In this document: piece after piece, positions 1 to 8,055 of the stretch
Numbering within the stretch: position 1 is the stretch's first letter
Layout: each line of letters begins with the position of its first letter
Assembly: GCA_964371505.1 (NCBI GenBank)
Contig: CAYJNG010000040.1
Span: forward strand, 1-17,983
Length of the DNA: 17,983 bases
Direction of reading: 5' to 3'
Source: CAYJAD01 sp964371505
Lineage (GTDB): Bacteria; Desulfobacterota; Desulfovibrionia; Desulfovibrionales; Desulfovibrionaceae
Program-made: the position numbers and the translations under genes
The notes under the pieces: generated by a model
Database searches by the model: none
What the model was told of the DNA's origin: nothing
Seen by the model: only the letters and a program-made list of their open reading frames with translations

Positions 1-9
1 AGCTTCATA

Positions 10-504
10 TTACGTGGTAGGCGATGCTTTCTTCAAGCCATGAACTTTTGTAAGCAAAAAATCACGCTGGGCCTCATATTGCGCTGCCCAATCAAGCACT
101 TCCGGCGAGCAGTGCCGCACATACAAAGTAAATTTTTGCAACTGCATGAGCACATCGTCAGAAATAACATGCTCCACATCACAAGCTGTGGCTTGGGCGT
201 CTTCAGCAGGAATATGTAAAACTGTCGTAAAAAAATCTTGCAGTACAATTTTACGATGTACCAACTTTTTGGCAACAATTTTGCCTTTTTCTGTGAGGTG
301 TACAAGCTTATAAGGAGAGTAGGTAATGTGACCCAAGCGAGTAAGCGCACGCAAGGCTGACGTTACCGAGGATTTTGCCACTTTTGCATCGTGCGCAATG
401 TCACTGGCTCGGCATGCGCCGTTTTCGTATTCCTGCCGAAAAATGATAGAAAGATAATTTTCTAACGCAGGCGAAAGTGTTGTTTTTTCTTGCTCTTCCA
501 ACAT
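10..504 (-). CDS. DtxR/MntR-family metal-dependent transcriptional regulator
   Basis: Predicted cytosolic metal-sensing repressor of about 164 residues. An N-terminal winged helix-turn-helix (about residues 8-70, with the SDIA...KSSVTSALRAL recognition region) is followed by a dimerisation/metal-binding domain. The segment CDVEHVISDD carries Cys108, Glu111 and His112, matching the Cys-x-x-Glu-His ligand set of DtxR. The MntR N-terminal Asp and Glu ligands appear as Asn and Ser (ALENYLSII). The length matches MntR-like members; the SH3-like third domain of DtxR is absent. Start: an in-frame ATG at 504 lies 10 nt after the MATE stop; another ATG at 540 would overlap the MATE gene. Neither has a clear Shine-Dalgarno sequence, so the start is uncertain. 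It is probably co-transcribed with the upstream MATE gene. Whether it senses Fe(II) or Mn(II) cannot be decided; the Cys ligand favours iron. Confidence 0.85.
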   Translation of the reverse strand: MLEEQEKTTLSPALENYLSIIFRQEYENGACRASDIAHDAKVAKSSVTSALRALTRLGHITYSPYKLVHLTEKGKIVAKKLVHRKIVLQDFFTTVLHIPAEDAQATACDVEHVISDDVLMQLQKFTLYVRHCSPEVLDWAAQYEAQRDFLLTKVHGLKKASPTT

Positions 505-514
505 AAAAAAATAA

Positions 515-1897
515 TTAGCACAAGCCTCTGCCCTGTGCAAGCCATGCGCGAGAAAAAAACTTTCGCGATGTATACAAACATGCTACCAAACTGCCTGCAG
601 CCATACCCAAGTACACTCCTTCTACACCCCATAAGAGAACATGCCCTAAAAGATACGCCACGGGCACAGTAACAAGCCACATCTGTATACAAGACGCAAT
701 ACACGCTATGGAAGTTACTCCTGCGCCGGCAAAAACAGCTTGTTGCATTTGGCTGAGCACCTGAAAAGGCGCTATACCGCATGCAAAAATGAGAAAGAGA
801 CGACTTTGCATAAGAGCAAACTCAAGGTGGGCTTCCTCCCCAGAAAAAAGCAGTAAAAAAGACTCTTGAAAGACAAAGAGCAGACTTGCACCGCCTATCA
901 TGGCCAAGGTGGCGTACAGCATAAACCGTTGCCCCAAAAGAATACAGCCTTGCTCAAATTTTGCGCCTAGCATGTGGCTACAACAAATGGTCAGCGCCAT
1001 CCCCACCGCAGCAAAGGGAAATTGCAATATACCCATAATGCGCGAGCCCAAGGTCATGCCAGCTACGGCATGCATGGCATCTTCCCCCACTTGCACAGGC
1101 AAGGAAACAAGTAAAGCCATGAGCAAGAACGCCCCCAACTGTGAAGACACTTGCCCAAGGGTAGCCGGCCCGCCAATGCGTAAAAGACGTACCCACCCCA
1201 CACGCACCCAGCGCCATGGGGGGCATGCCCCCAGCAAGTTATGGTGCAGCAGTAGGGTAAAATTGCATAAGAACCCTACGACACCTGAAGCAAAGGTGGC
1301 CCAGGCCACACCAGTATACCCATAATGAGGAAAACCCCAATACCCAAGCCCAAAGCCTATACTGCCCACAGCATTAACTAGCATGACAAAAATAAGCGTT
1401 ATGAAAGGAAACCATGCCAATTTATGGGCACGAAAAATGGAGTTCATGATGACCATACTGTAAAAAAAAGGCACATGACAGCAATAGGCCATAATGAATG
1501 TATGTAAAGGTGTGGCTACTTCAGCACTGGGAGCAAGTATATGCAAAAAAAGCGGTGCTGAAACAACTCCTATAAGCGCCACAACACAGCCCACAGAAAT
1601 GGCCAAACCCAAGGTAAGAAAGGCATAACGCCTGCCTCTATCTATTTTCCCTGCCCCTACGGCCTTGGCAATGGTAATCATGCACCCGCTGCTTACCACC
1701 GAGGTCATAAGCATGAGCACCATAAAAACTTGCCCTACCAATCCAAGGCTGGCCACAATGCTTGAATCCAAGCGCGAAGCCACCCAAATATCTGTTATGG
1801 AAATGGACAAATGACACAACATAAGGCCAAGCTGTGGCACGATGAGAGAAAAAATCTCACCCAAAGTAGGCATTTTAGGAGAAGACACAGAAGACAT
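515..1897 (-). CDS. MATE family efflux transporter
   Basis: Integral inner-membrane protein of 460 residues, the usual size for MATE (NorM/DinF-type) cation-coupled multidrug exporters. It is hydrophobic throughout, with about 12 predicted membrane segments in two halves. The N-terminal half has the family pattern of TDIWVASRLDSSIVASLGL followed by a small-residue helix and the AVGAGKIDRGRR loop. The second half repeats this theme (MTLGSRIMGIL, then MLGAKFEQG). The start at 1897 has only a weak GTGAG-like ribosome site; a second Met nine codons in is possible. It lies 88 nt downstream of the heme operon's flavodoxin, behind a terminator, and just upstream of the DtxR-type regulator. The substrate is unknown. 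Export of heme, a heme breakdown product or a siderophore is possible from context only. Confidence 0.9.
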   Translation of the reverse strand: MSSVSSPKMPTLGEIFSLIVPQLGLMLCHLSISITDIWVASRLDSSIVASLGLVGQVFMVLMLMTSVVSSGCMITIAKAVGAGKIDRGRRYAFLTLGLAISVGCVVALIGVVSAPLFLHILAPSAEVATPLHTFIMAYCCHVPFFYSMVIMNSIFRAHKLAWFPFITLIFVMLVNAVGSIGFGLGYWGFPHYGYTGVAWATFASGVVGFLCNFTLLLHHNLLGACPPWRWVRVGWVRLLRIGGPATLGQVSSQLGAFLLMALLVSLPVQVGEDAMHAVAGMTLGSRIMGILQFPFAAVGMALTICCSHMLGAKFEQGCILLGQRFMLYATLAMIGGASLLFVFQESFLLLFSGEEAHLEFALMQSRLFLIFACGIAPFQVLSQMQQAVFAGAGVTSIACIASCIQMWLVTVPVAYLLGHVLLWGVEGVYLGMAAGSLVACLYTSRKFFSRAWLAQGRGLC

Positions 1898-1917
1898 ACA
1901 TACTCACAGCTTGCAAA

Positions 1918-1972
1918 ATTTTATAAAAAAACCTGCATGCTCTTCCACGAAAACATGGTAAGAACATGCAGG
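1918..1972 (-). terminator. Rho-independent terminator after the heme operon
   Basis: The arms CCTGCATG (1932-1939) and CATGCAGG (1965-1972) pair perfectly, and the pairing continues inward with TCTT/AAGA after one mismatch. On the minus strand the stem is followed by a T-rich run (complement of 1918-1931). It lies just past the flavodoxin stop and before the MATE start, so it should end most transcription of the heme operon. Confidence 0.75.
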
Positions 1973-1985
1973 CAGGGAGAGTGCA

Positions 1986-2501
1986 TTATACAGTAATCTG
2001 CGCTATAAATGCCTTAAACACATCTTGAGCCTTGGCGCAATCTTCCTCATTGGGATGTTTAGCCGCCTCTTCAAGGCGCGCTTGACGCTCCGGCGTCATG
2101 GGGTGCGGGTTGTTAGACATTTTATTCATCATTTCTGTAATTTTAGGGTCCACCTTGCCTTGGCAAATAAAAGAACCCAATACCGTATTACCGCGTGCCG
2201 GCTCCATAAATAAAGCTTCGCTTTGTACGACGCAGTCCTTGGCATGGTCAGAATCAGGATAAGCCCCAAGCGTACCAAAAAGCCCCACTCTAGCATGGGA
2301 AATGCTTTCAATATACGCCTTACATTTGGCATCGGCTATGCCCTTATCTACCCAGTACCCCACCGCAACAAAATCATAGCCTTCCACAGAGGGAGCGTCT
2401 TCCACAGCAAAAATATCACAGCTTGGGAGAACGGCGGCAATGGCCTCCCCCACTTTTTTGGTATTGCCTGTTCTTGAAGAATACACCACAAGCGTTTTCA
2501 T
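1986..2501 (-). CDS. Flavodoxin-like protein (HmuF/BilS-like) of the heme operon
   Basis: A 171-residue single-domain flavodoxin. It begins MKTLVVYSSRTGNTKK, where SRTGNT (residues 9-14) is the FMN phosphate-binding loop; further segments (DFVAVGYWVDKG, GLFGTLGAYPDS) fit the flavin-ring loops of the flavodoxin fold. A strong ribosome site (AGGAG, 7 nt upstream) supports the start at 2501, 12 nt after the hutX-like gene. Radical-SAM heme-degrading enzymes need electrons, and flavodoxin-like proteins accompany them in other anaerobes (HmuF in Fusobacterium hmu operons). A related flavodoxin family, BilS, accompanies bilirubin reductase. The inferred role is therefore electron donation to HutW, or reduction of the linear tetrapyrrole. 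The C-terminal third (PHPMTPERQARLEEAAKHP) is helical and less typical of a short flavodoxin. Confidence 0.82.
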   Translation of the reverse strand: MKTLVVYSSRTGNTKKVGEAIAAVLPSCDIFAVEDAPSVEGYDFVAVGYWVDKGIADAKCKAYIESISHARVGLFGTLGAYPDSDHAKDCVVQSEALFMEPARGNTVLGSFICQGKVDPKITEMMNKMSNNPHPMTPERQARLEEAAKHPNEEDCAKAQDVFKAFIAQITV

Positions 2502-2513
2502 ATTTTTCTCCTA

Positions 2514-3011
2514 TTACACACTATATTTTTGACGTAAAGCTACGAAAGATTCTTTGGCTTGTGGAATAAGTACACGCTTTTCACGCCCCACATAAATACC
2601 AAAAACCACACGGCCTTCGCCATCAAAAAATTGTACACTTAAGCTTTCTAAGCCCATAAACGGTAAGGACAAAAAGCCCACATGGGTAATCACATCAGGG
2701 TACAAATGCCCGCTTAGTGGCAAACCATGCCCTAAATTAAAATACCCATGCCCAAGCTTTCCTTGGGGAAGCTGCCCTTTAATTTCTATAACACTGCCAG
2801 CATGGGTCATAATAAATGTTGCCACAGGCCACGTGGTGAGCTCTTCCCAAAGGGTGGCAAAGTCATCCAGTTCAGCCACAACACACATATCTTCAGGCAT
2901 GGCGCGTGCAATTTCCATTTCACTGACGCCGCACTCACCTGCTAAATGCCCTAGGGTATGTATTTTCTTTCCTTCTACCAGTTCTGCCACTTTTTCTTGT
3001 AAGTTTTGCAT
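2514..3011 (-). CDS. hutX: HutX/ChuX-family cytosolic heme utilisation protein
   Basis: A 165-residue soluble protein with no signal peptide, close to the usual length of HutX/ChuX/HugX heme carrier proteins. The N-terminal part (residues 1-45) is a small helical domain (LGHLAGECGVSEMEIARAMP). The following alpha/beta domain contains the family-like stretches VATFIMTHAGSVIEIKG and HGYFNLG and a hydrophobic C-terminal sheet region ending in VALRQKYSV. Family members bind heme in the cytosol and pass it on, in some bacteria to a heme-degrading enzyme. The gene starts 3 nt after the ECF ATPase stop and is followed 12 nt later by the flavodoxin, so it is firmly inside the operon. The hutW-hutX pairing in one operon strengthens both calls. 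Exact heme ligands cannot be assigned by eye. Confidence 0.85.
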   Translation of the reverse strand: MQNLQEKVAELVEGKKIHTLGHLAGECGVSEMEIARAMPEDMCVVAELDDFATLWEELTTWPVATFIMTHAGSVIEIKGQLPQGKLGHGYFNLGHGLPLSGHLYPDVITHVGFLSLPFMGLESLSVQFFDGEGRVVFGIYVGREKRVLIPQAKESFVALRQKYSV

Positions 3012-3014
3012 GTA

Positions 3015-4448
3015 TTATCCTTCCTTTTTCGCAATACTATCCAACGGTAAACGCAAAGCATGCGTTCCCACATGATGTAATAATTCAAGGTCATGCGTAA
3101 TAAGCAAAACGCACATCCCTTGCTCTTGGCAGCGCTGTAACACAGCCACCAAACGCTGCATATTATTTCCATCTAAGCCGCTGGTAGGCTCATCCAGCAA
3201 TAAAATATGCGGCTGCTTTGCCAAGGCACAAGCCACCACAAGGCGTTGTTTTTCTCCGCCTGAAAGAGATTGTGGGTGCCTTTGCGCCAAATGTTCCAAG
3301 CCAAAATCCCTAAGCAATGATGTGGCCTTATCCGGTCTATCAGCTTTGGCAATGTGCAATATTTCCAAGGAGGTCATAACCTCTTCCAGCACTGTGCGCA
3401 TATGCAACTGATGGTCAGCATTTTGTAAAACTATGCCTGTAAGGCCTAAACGCTCTTTGCGGTCACAAAGCTGTTTTTTTATGGTAAATTGCCCTTTTTC
3501 GTAGCTTTGCAGGCCTGCTATAATACGGGCCAAGGTCGTTTTCCCTGTGCCGTTATCCCCCATGAGCACCGTAATGCCGTAAGGTATAACTATATGTGCC
3601 GCTGTAAAAATGGGCTCTTTATTTTTATAGGCAAAGTGTAAATCCTCCACCTGCAGGGCCATTTCCTCTTCTTGCGAGGCTACAAAACAAGAAGGTAATT
3701 GGCTGCGCGTATCTTGCACCTGTGTGCTACGCAAGCCGTATTTAGCGCGCAAGGCCGCATCATCCAGCAAAGTAAAAGAGCCCTCTTCCACCACACGCCC
3801 TTCTTGCATAACAAGAACGCGGTCAGCAATATCCCGCAACCAATACAAGCGATGATCCACCACCAAGATGGTCATGCCTTGCGCTTTTAAGTGTTGTAAA
3901 ATATGCGCCAAAGCCTCGGTGGCCTCAGGGTCCAAATTGGCACTGGGCTCATCTAAAATAAGAACTTTGGTGGCCTGCGCTCGCAAGGAGGCCAAACCCA
4001 CCTTTTGCTTTTGCCCTTCAGAAAGATTGTGGATGGATGAAGCTAAAATGGATTCCAAGCCAAATTCCTGCACGGCCCTTTGCACCGCTTCCTGCATGGA
4101 TTCACGCGCCATGCCTTTCCACTCCAAAGCAAAAGCCAATTCATCTTCCACATTAAGCGCAAAAAACTGCTGCTCAGGGTCTTGAAAAAGCGTGCCCACA
4201 TGGCTTGAAAGCTCAGCAATACGTACTTCGGCTGTATTTTGCCCCTGCACCAACACGCTTCCCTGCAAATCCCCTTGAAAATAGTGAGGGCAAAGCCCAT
4301 TGGCTAAACGTATCAATGTGGATTTCCCGCAGCCGCTGGCTCCTGTACACACCATGAGTTGCCCCGGTTCAATGCGCAAAGAAATATCATGCACAGCCGG
4401 TTTTTCCTGAAAAGGATATGTATACGTCACATTTTTAAATTCTAACAT
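3015..4448 (-). CDS. ECF transporter fused double ATPase (EcfA1-A2 type)
   Basis: A 477-residue protein with two complete ABC ATPase domains in tandem, the fused form of the two ATPases of energy-coupling factor transporters. Domain 1: Walker A GASGCGKST (36-44), signature LSEGQ (142-146), Walker B VLILDEP (162-168), switch His199. Domain 2: Walker A GDNGTGKTT (297-305), signature LSGGE (395-399), Walker B ILLLDEP (415-421), switch His452. A linker of about 30 residues (240-270) joins them. Both sites look catalytically intact. It should power import by the T and S subunits encoded just upstream. The start codon overlaps the stop of the T gene by one base (TAATG), indicating translational coupling. 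The order S-T-A within a heme operon implies a heme or heme-related substrate. Confidence 0.93.
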   Translation of the reverse strand: MLEFKNVTYTYPFQEKPAVHDISLRIEPGQLMVCTGASGCGKSTLIRLANGLCPHYFQGDLQGSVLVQGQNTAEVRIAELSSHVGTLFQDPEQQFFALNVEDELAFALEWKGMARESMQEAVQRAVQEFGLESILASSIHNLSEGQKQKVGLASLRAQATKVLILDEPSANLDPEATEALAHILQHLKAQGMTILVVDHRLYWLRDIADRVLVMQEGRVVEEGSFTLLDDAALRAKYGLRSTQVQDTRSQLPSCFVASQEEEMALQVEDLHFAYKNKEPIFTAAHIVIPYGITVLMGDNGTGKTTLARIIAGLQSYEKGQFTIKKQLCDRKERLGLTGIVLQNADHQLHMRTVLEEVMTSLEILHIAKADRPDKATSLLRDFGLEHLAQRHPQSLSGGEKQRLVVACALAKQPHILLLDEPTSGLDGNNMQRLVAVLQRCQEQGMCVLLITHDLELLHHVGTHALRLPLDSIAKKEG

Positions 4449-5230
4449 TAGCGCATTCCCGAAACCGCATGCGGGTTAAAATATTCTTGGCACAGTACGG
4501 CTAAAGCCATGATGACAAGGGTGAGCAATACAAACACTGTATCCTTAGTTTTCCATTGATTTTGCGTATACGGCACCATTTTTCTGCCCATTCCAAGGCC
4601 TTTAAGCTCAGCGGCAATGCCTAAATCTTCTGAGGTGCGTAAGGAGCGAAAAAGTAAGGGCGCGCATACAAGACGCAAAGTCCGCACTGGGTGACGCATA
4701 AAATTTTTAAATCCCGGCTTATGCCCGCGAATTTTTAAGGCATCCACCACTTGCCCCACGTCAGTGATAAAAGCAGGAATAAAACGCACCGCCACAGCGG
4801 CAGGCAAATAAATGCAAAAAGGTAAATGCAAGGAGCGTAAGGAATTTAGAATGGTTTGAATGCGAGAAGACAAAGCCATGGGCAAAATCACATGCAGCAT
4901 AACAAGGGAGCGCATAAAAGGCACAGCCAAAGAGCCTATGGTGACGCTTCCCATGAGCTTGGGTAAAAGCTCCTTCATAATGAGCGTGCAACCGGCTGCC
5001 ATAAGCATCATCACCAGCATAATGGCATAGGCAATTAACAAGGCCTTGGGCTTACGCATGGAAAAAGCATACATACCAGAGCATACTACTAAAAAAGCTT
5101 GCGCTTCTGGCGCATTAAGCACCACAGTAATAATGGAAGCCAATAAACTCACACACATTTTTGCCCGCACATCAAGACTATACACAAAGCCTTGTGGCAA
5201 AGGCGCATTAAGAGCGTACAATGCCCGCAT
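4448..5230 (-). CDS. ECF transporter transmembrane T component
   Basis: A 260-residue inner-membrane protein matching EcfT/CbiQ size. Several hydrophobic helices lie in the first 120 residues. A cytosolic coupling region follows, with the two short motifs that dock on the ATPases: ALKIRG (164-169) and AAELKG (206-211), variants of the family Ala-Arg-Gly motif. The second has Lys in place of Arg. It ends with a final membrane helix (about 228-247). It overlaps the end of the S-component gene by 23 nt and the start of the ATPase gene by one base. In ECF transporters this subunit joins the ATPases to the substrate-capturing S subunit. Its placement among hutW, hutX and a TonB receptor argues for a dedicated heme-type importer. 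Confidence 0.88.
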   Translation of the reverse strand: MRALYALNAPLPQGFVYSLDVRAKMCVSLLASIITVVLNAPEAQAFLVVCSGMYAFSMRKPKALLIAYAIMLVMMLMAAGCTLIMKELLPKLMGSVTIGSLAVPFMRSLVMLHVILPMALSSRIQTILNSLRSLHLPFCIYLPAAVAVRFIPAFITDVGQVVDALKIRGHKPGFKNFMRHPVRTLRLVCAPLLFRSLRTSEDLGIAAELKGLGMGRKMVPYTQNQWKTKDTVFVLLTLVIMALAVLCQEYFNPHAVSGMR

Positions 5231-5756
5231 GACGCAACTCCCCTACAGATTTTCGCCCAGTATACAAGCCTATGAGCGCACCAAGATAGCCAAGCCCCAC
5301 CACGGGAATAGCCATATATAACATGGCCGGATTTTCTCGCATATAAAGCCAGGACATTCCCAAGGAAAAAAGCCTGAAGAATAAATCAAAAAGCCCCACT
5401 GCCAATAAGGGCCCCCACGCGCGTTTTAATCCGCCGCAGCACAGCGTCAATGCCTCTGCCACGAGAGCCGCCCCAAACATGGAGGGAATAAGCGTAGCAG
5501 AACCACCCATGAGCAACATACTGATAAGAATATTCACCAATACAAAGAGGGATAAGGTACCTGTTTTACGCACCTTATATAGCATAACCACCAGTAACGT
5601 TGTATAAATAAGATTTTTTGCCAGTAGGGATACGGGGTTCATGCCGCCACCAGCTAAGGCAATAAGCACGGTAAGAACCTTAGTGGTAGCGGCAAAAACG
5701 CCAAGTACCACCAGTTCGTGGGCGTCCCAATGGGGCTTTGATATATTTTTCATCAT
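5208..5756 (-). CDS. ECF transporter substrate-binding S component (MptD/Trep_Strep-like)
   Basis: A small, very hydrophobic 182-residue membrane protein with about five to six predicted helices, typical of ECF S components. The feel of the sequence (short cytosolic N-terminus, then VVLGVFAATTKVLTVL, GGGMNPVSLLAKNL, and Gly/Ala-rich helices) resembles the MptD/Trep_Strep group of putative S components, whose ligands are mostly unassigned. A ribosome site (AAAGGAT) precedes a double ATG at 5756 and 5753. The gene is separated from the TonB receptor by 88 nt containing a 15-bp inverted repeat, and overlaps the T gene by 23 nt. ECF importers for heme are known in some Firmicutes (SiaFGH in Streptococcus, Lha in Lactobacillus). 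Ligand assignment here rests on context only. Confidence 0.8.
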   Translation of the reverse strand: MMKNISKPHWDAHELVVLGVFAATTKVLTVLIALAGGGMNPVSLLAKNLIYTTLLVVMLYKVRKTGTLSLFVLVNILISMLLMGGSATLIPSMFGAALVAEALTLCCGGLKRAWGPLLAVGLFDLFFRLFSLGMSWLYMRENPAMLYMAIPVVGLGYLGALIGLYTGRKSVGELRHAGIVRS

Positions 5757-5780
5757 ACAATTAATCCTTTTACCAAAATA

Positions 5781-5837
5781 AGCGCCAAGTTTTATAGCTT
5801 ATAATTATCACAGTCATTTTCAATAAAACTTGGCGCT
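5781..5837. repeat. 15-bp perfect inverted repeat between receptor and ECF genes
   Basis: The arm AGCGCCAAGTTTTAT (5781-5795) is repeated exactly in inverse at 5823-5837, with a 27-nt AT-rich loop. It begins 8 nt after the receptor stop codon in the direction of transcription. Only a weak T-rich stretch (TTATTTTGG) follows on the minus strand. It therefore looks like a partial terminator, or an mRNA 3'-end/processing hairpin that tunes expression of the ECF genes relative to hutW and the receptor. Confidence 0.7.
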
Positions 5838-5844
5838 AAAGCCT

Positions 5845-8055
5845 TTAGAAGGAATAACTCACACGTAGATTAAAGCTTGTGCCCGGCTCCACAGGAGAGG
5901 GATAGTTGCCGCCATCATGATAGTAAGTATTAAAGATATTAAGCACCTCAGCTTGTACATTCCACGCTTTTTCCGGCCCAAATTCCACACCTAAAGCGGC
6001 GTTGAAAGTGGCATACCCTTCATAGGTTTCTGTATACGCAGGGATGCTGCCCGAAGCTGGAATATAGTCCTTAGTCGCACTTTTAGCGCGCATGTACACA
6101 TCGGCATTAATGTCCACAGTATCATCAAAGTGTGAGCCAAAATAAGCCACACCCACACGAGCTGTTAAAGGAGCAAGGCCGGTATCCCATGTGGTGTAGT
6201 TTTCCGTTGTAAACTGCCTACGCATATAGGTGGCCGTCACATAGGGCTTAATACCATTTTCAAAGGTATAACTTAACGAAGCTTCCACACCGTGTGTGGT
6301 GGCATCGGCAATATTTAACGATTGAAACACGTCATAGCCATCAGCATTTTCACCTAAATCCTCTAAGGAGATATAATCCTTAGCAATGCTATAAAAAGCA
6401 GCAACATCTGCGGCAAAGCCACCGGAGGAATAGCGCACGCCCACTTCAAAATTGTCCGATGTTTCCGGTTTTAAGTCTTCATTGGTTTCTATGATGCCAC
6501 CGCCCATGCTATTGCCAAAATATTTTTCATCAAGGCGCGGCACTCTGAAGCCTTGGGCCCAGCTAGCACGCAAGGCAAACTCTTCTATGGGACGCCACAC
6601 AGCACCAAGGTTAAACACTGGGCGCGATTGTATATCAGAGCCTGTATAGCCTGCATCACTAAAGGTGGCTCCGCCGTCTGTTGTTTCTTCAGCACGACTC
6701 ATGCTTGTTATCACAGCCGTATAGCGTGCCCCATAATGAAAGGTGAGCTGATCCCAAAAGGTACTTTCACCGGAAAGATAAAACGCGTGTGAGGTTTGCG
6801 TACCATCATAGTATTGGCGCGTATGCGTGTCTTGCCAAGCAAAGGTAGGAATAGGTGGAAAACCTGTGGGCGGTATCATAGTGGGGGTGCGTGAAAAATC
6901 AAAATCATCACCATCTAAAGTATCATGCATAAAGTCATAGCCTACGATGAAATAATGATTATCTCCCAAGGACCAATCTGTTTGTACAGTAAGCCCCAGT
7001 GTGGACAAGTTATTATTACTTTCATTGTCCATCATCACCATGGTGCCCGGCAGCATATCACCCATGGGTGAAGGCATGGCGCCGTAATTGTACATTTGTT
7101 TATAGGTGTGCTGATAATAAGCATCTATACGCAAGCGCGCAAAATAATCTGTAATATCTTTTGCTTCAAGAAAGGCTCCTACCTTGGTACGTGACCATGT
7201 GGGAATTTCTACACTAAAATCGAAGTCACTGTATTCACCGGTGAGGCTGTCATATGTTTTAGCCACATATTCCCCATTTTCCAATACAGGGGCGCCCGTC
7301 ACAGAATTAAAGTGAAAGTACGAAAAGTTTACTCCAGCTGTTACATTAGGTGTAAAGTCGTAGCTTAAGGCAGCATCTAAATTTTGCTGTCCATACCCTG
7401 TATCAGGCAAATACCCATACGGCGTCGAAGTTTTATTATGCATACTGTTGCTGGCGGAAAGCTGATAATTCCAACCTTGGTAATGGCCGTATAGGTTGGC
7501 ACTTTCGGTAAGTCCATTATCTGCACCTGTATATGTCATACTTACACTGCCATGTATGGCATCCTTAGTGCTTTTCTTCGTAATAATATTCAGCACACCA
7601 CCAATGGCGTCAGAACCATACAGCACAGACGCAGGCCCTTTGATAACTTCAATGCGTTCCACATTGGCAGGGTCCACTAAAATGGGAGTACCGTCCATGG
7701 ATTTTTGCTCGCTGAGTTTTTGCCCATTCACAAGCACCAAGGTTCTTCGGTCACTCTCACCGCGTATGGAAATACGGATGAGCCCCGGAGAGCTTTGCGT
7801 TAGTTCCACACCAGGAATATCGCGCACCAACTCACCTATGGTGGTGGCAGGGTTTTTCTTAATTTCTTCTGCTGTAATTACCCCCACGGCCATGGGCACA
7901 TCGTGTAATTCTCTCCCCACACGTGTGGCCGTAACAAGCACAGGGTCTGCCTCCACGGTAGGCGCAGCTGCCTGCGCAAAGGATGTGGGCATAAGAGCGC
8001 TTGCTCCAAGCAAACCCAATAAACATAGGGTACGACAATAGTTACTTATCTTCAT
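5845..8055 (-). CDS. TonB-dependent outer-membrane receptor, probably for heme
   Basis: A 736-residue receptor. The signal peptide occupies residues 1 to about 29 (ending SFAQAA). A TonB-box-like strand DPVLVTATR lies at 37-45, and the plug domain spans about 50-160 (IRGESDRRTLVLVNG, VIKGPASVLYGSDAIGGVLNI). A 22-strand-type beta-barrel ends with the expected C-terminal Phe. In the region where heme receptors carry FRAP and NPNL motifs, this protein has FRVP (503-506) and NEDLKPE (525-531). No His lies between them, although that is a key heme ligand position in several heme receptors. The start overlaps the hutW stop by 14 nt, tying it to heme metabolism. It should be energised by the TonB-ExbBD encoded on the opposite strand. 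Heme is the best-supported ligand from context; another tetrapyrrole or heme source is possible. Confidence 0.9.
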   Translation of the reverse strand: MKISNYCRTLCLLGLLGASALMPTSFAQAAAPTVEADPVLVTATRVGRELHDVPMAVGVITAEEIKKNPATTIGELVRDIPGVELTQSSPGLIRISIRGESDRRTLVLVNGQKLSEQKSMDGTPILVDPANVERIEVIKGPASVLYGSDAIGGVLNIITKKSTKDAIHGSVSMTYTGADNGLTESANLYGHYQGWNYQLSASNSMHNKTSTPYGYLPDTGYGQQNLDAALSYDFTPNVTAGVNFSYFHFNSVTGAPVLENGEYVAKTYDSLTGEYSDFDFSVEIPTWSRTKVGAFLEAKDITDYFARLRIDAYYQHTYKQMYNYGAMPSPMGDMLPGTMVMMDNESNNNLSTLGLTVQTDWSLGDNHYFIVGYDFMHDTLDGDDFDFSRTPTMIPPTGFPPIPTFAWQDTHTRQYYDGTQTSHAFYLSGESTFWDQLTFHYGARYTAVITSMSRAEETTDGGATFSDAGYTGSDIQSRPVFNLGAVWRPIEEFALRASWAQGFRVPRLDEKYFGNSMGGGIIETNEDLKPETSDNFEVGVRYSSGGFAADVAAFYSIAKDYISLEDLGENADGYDVFQSLNIADATTHGVEASLSYTFENGIKPYVTATYMRRQFTTENYTTWDTGLAPLTARVGVAYFGSHFDDTVDINADVYMRAKSATKDYIPASGSIPAYTETYEGYATFNAALGVEFGPEKAWNVQAEVLNIFNTYYHDGGNYPSPVEPGTSFNLRVSYSF

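Noticed and set aside
7496..8041. Plus-strand frame of 181 codons opposite the receptor N-terminus
   Set aside because: It lies entirely antisense to the well-supported signal peptide and plug of the TonB receptor and resembles no known protein.
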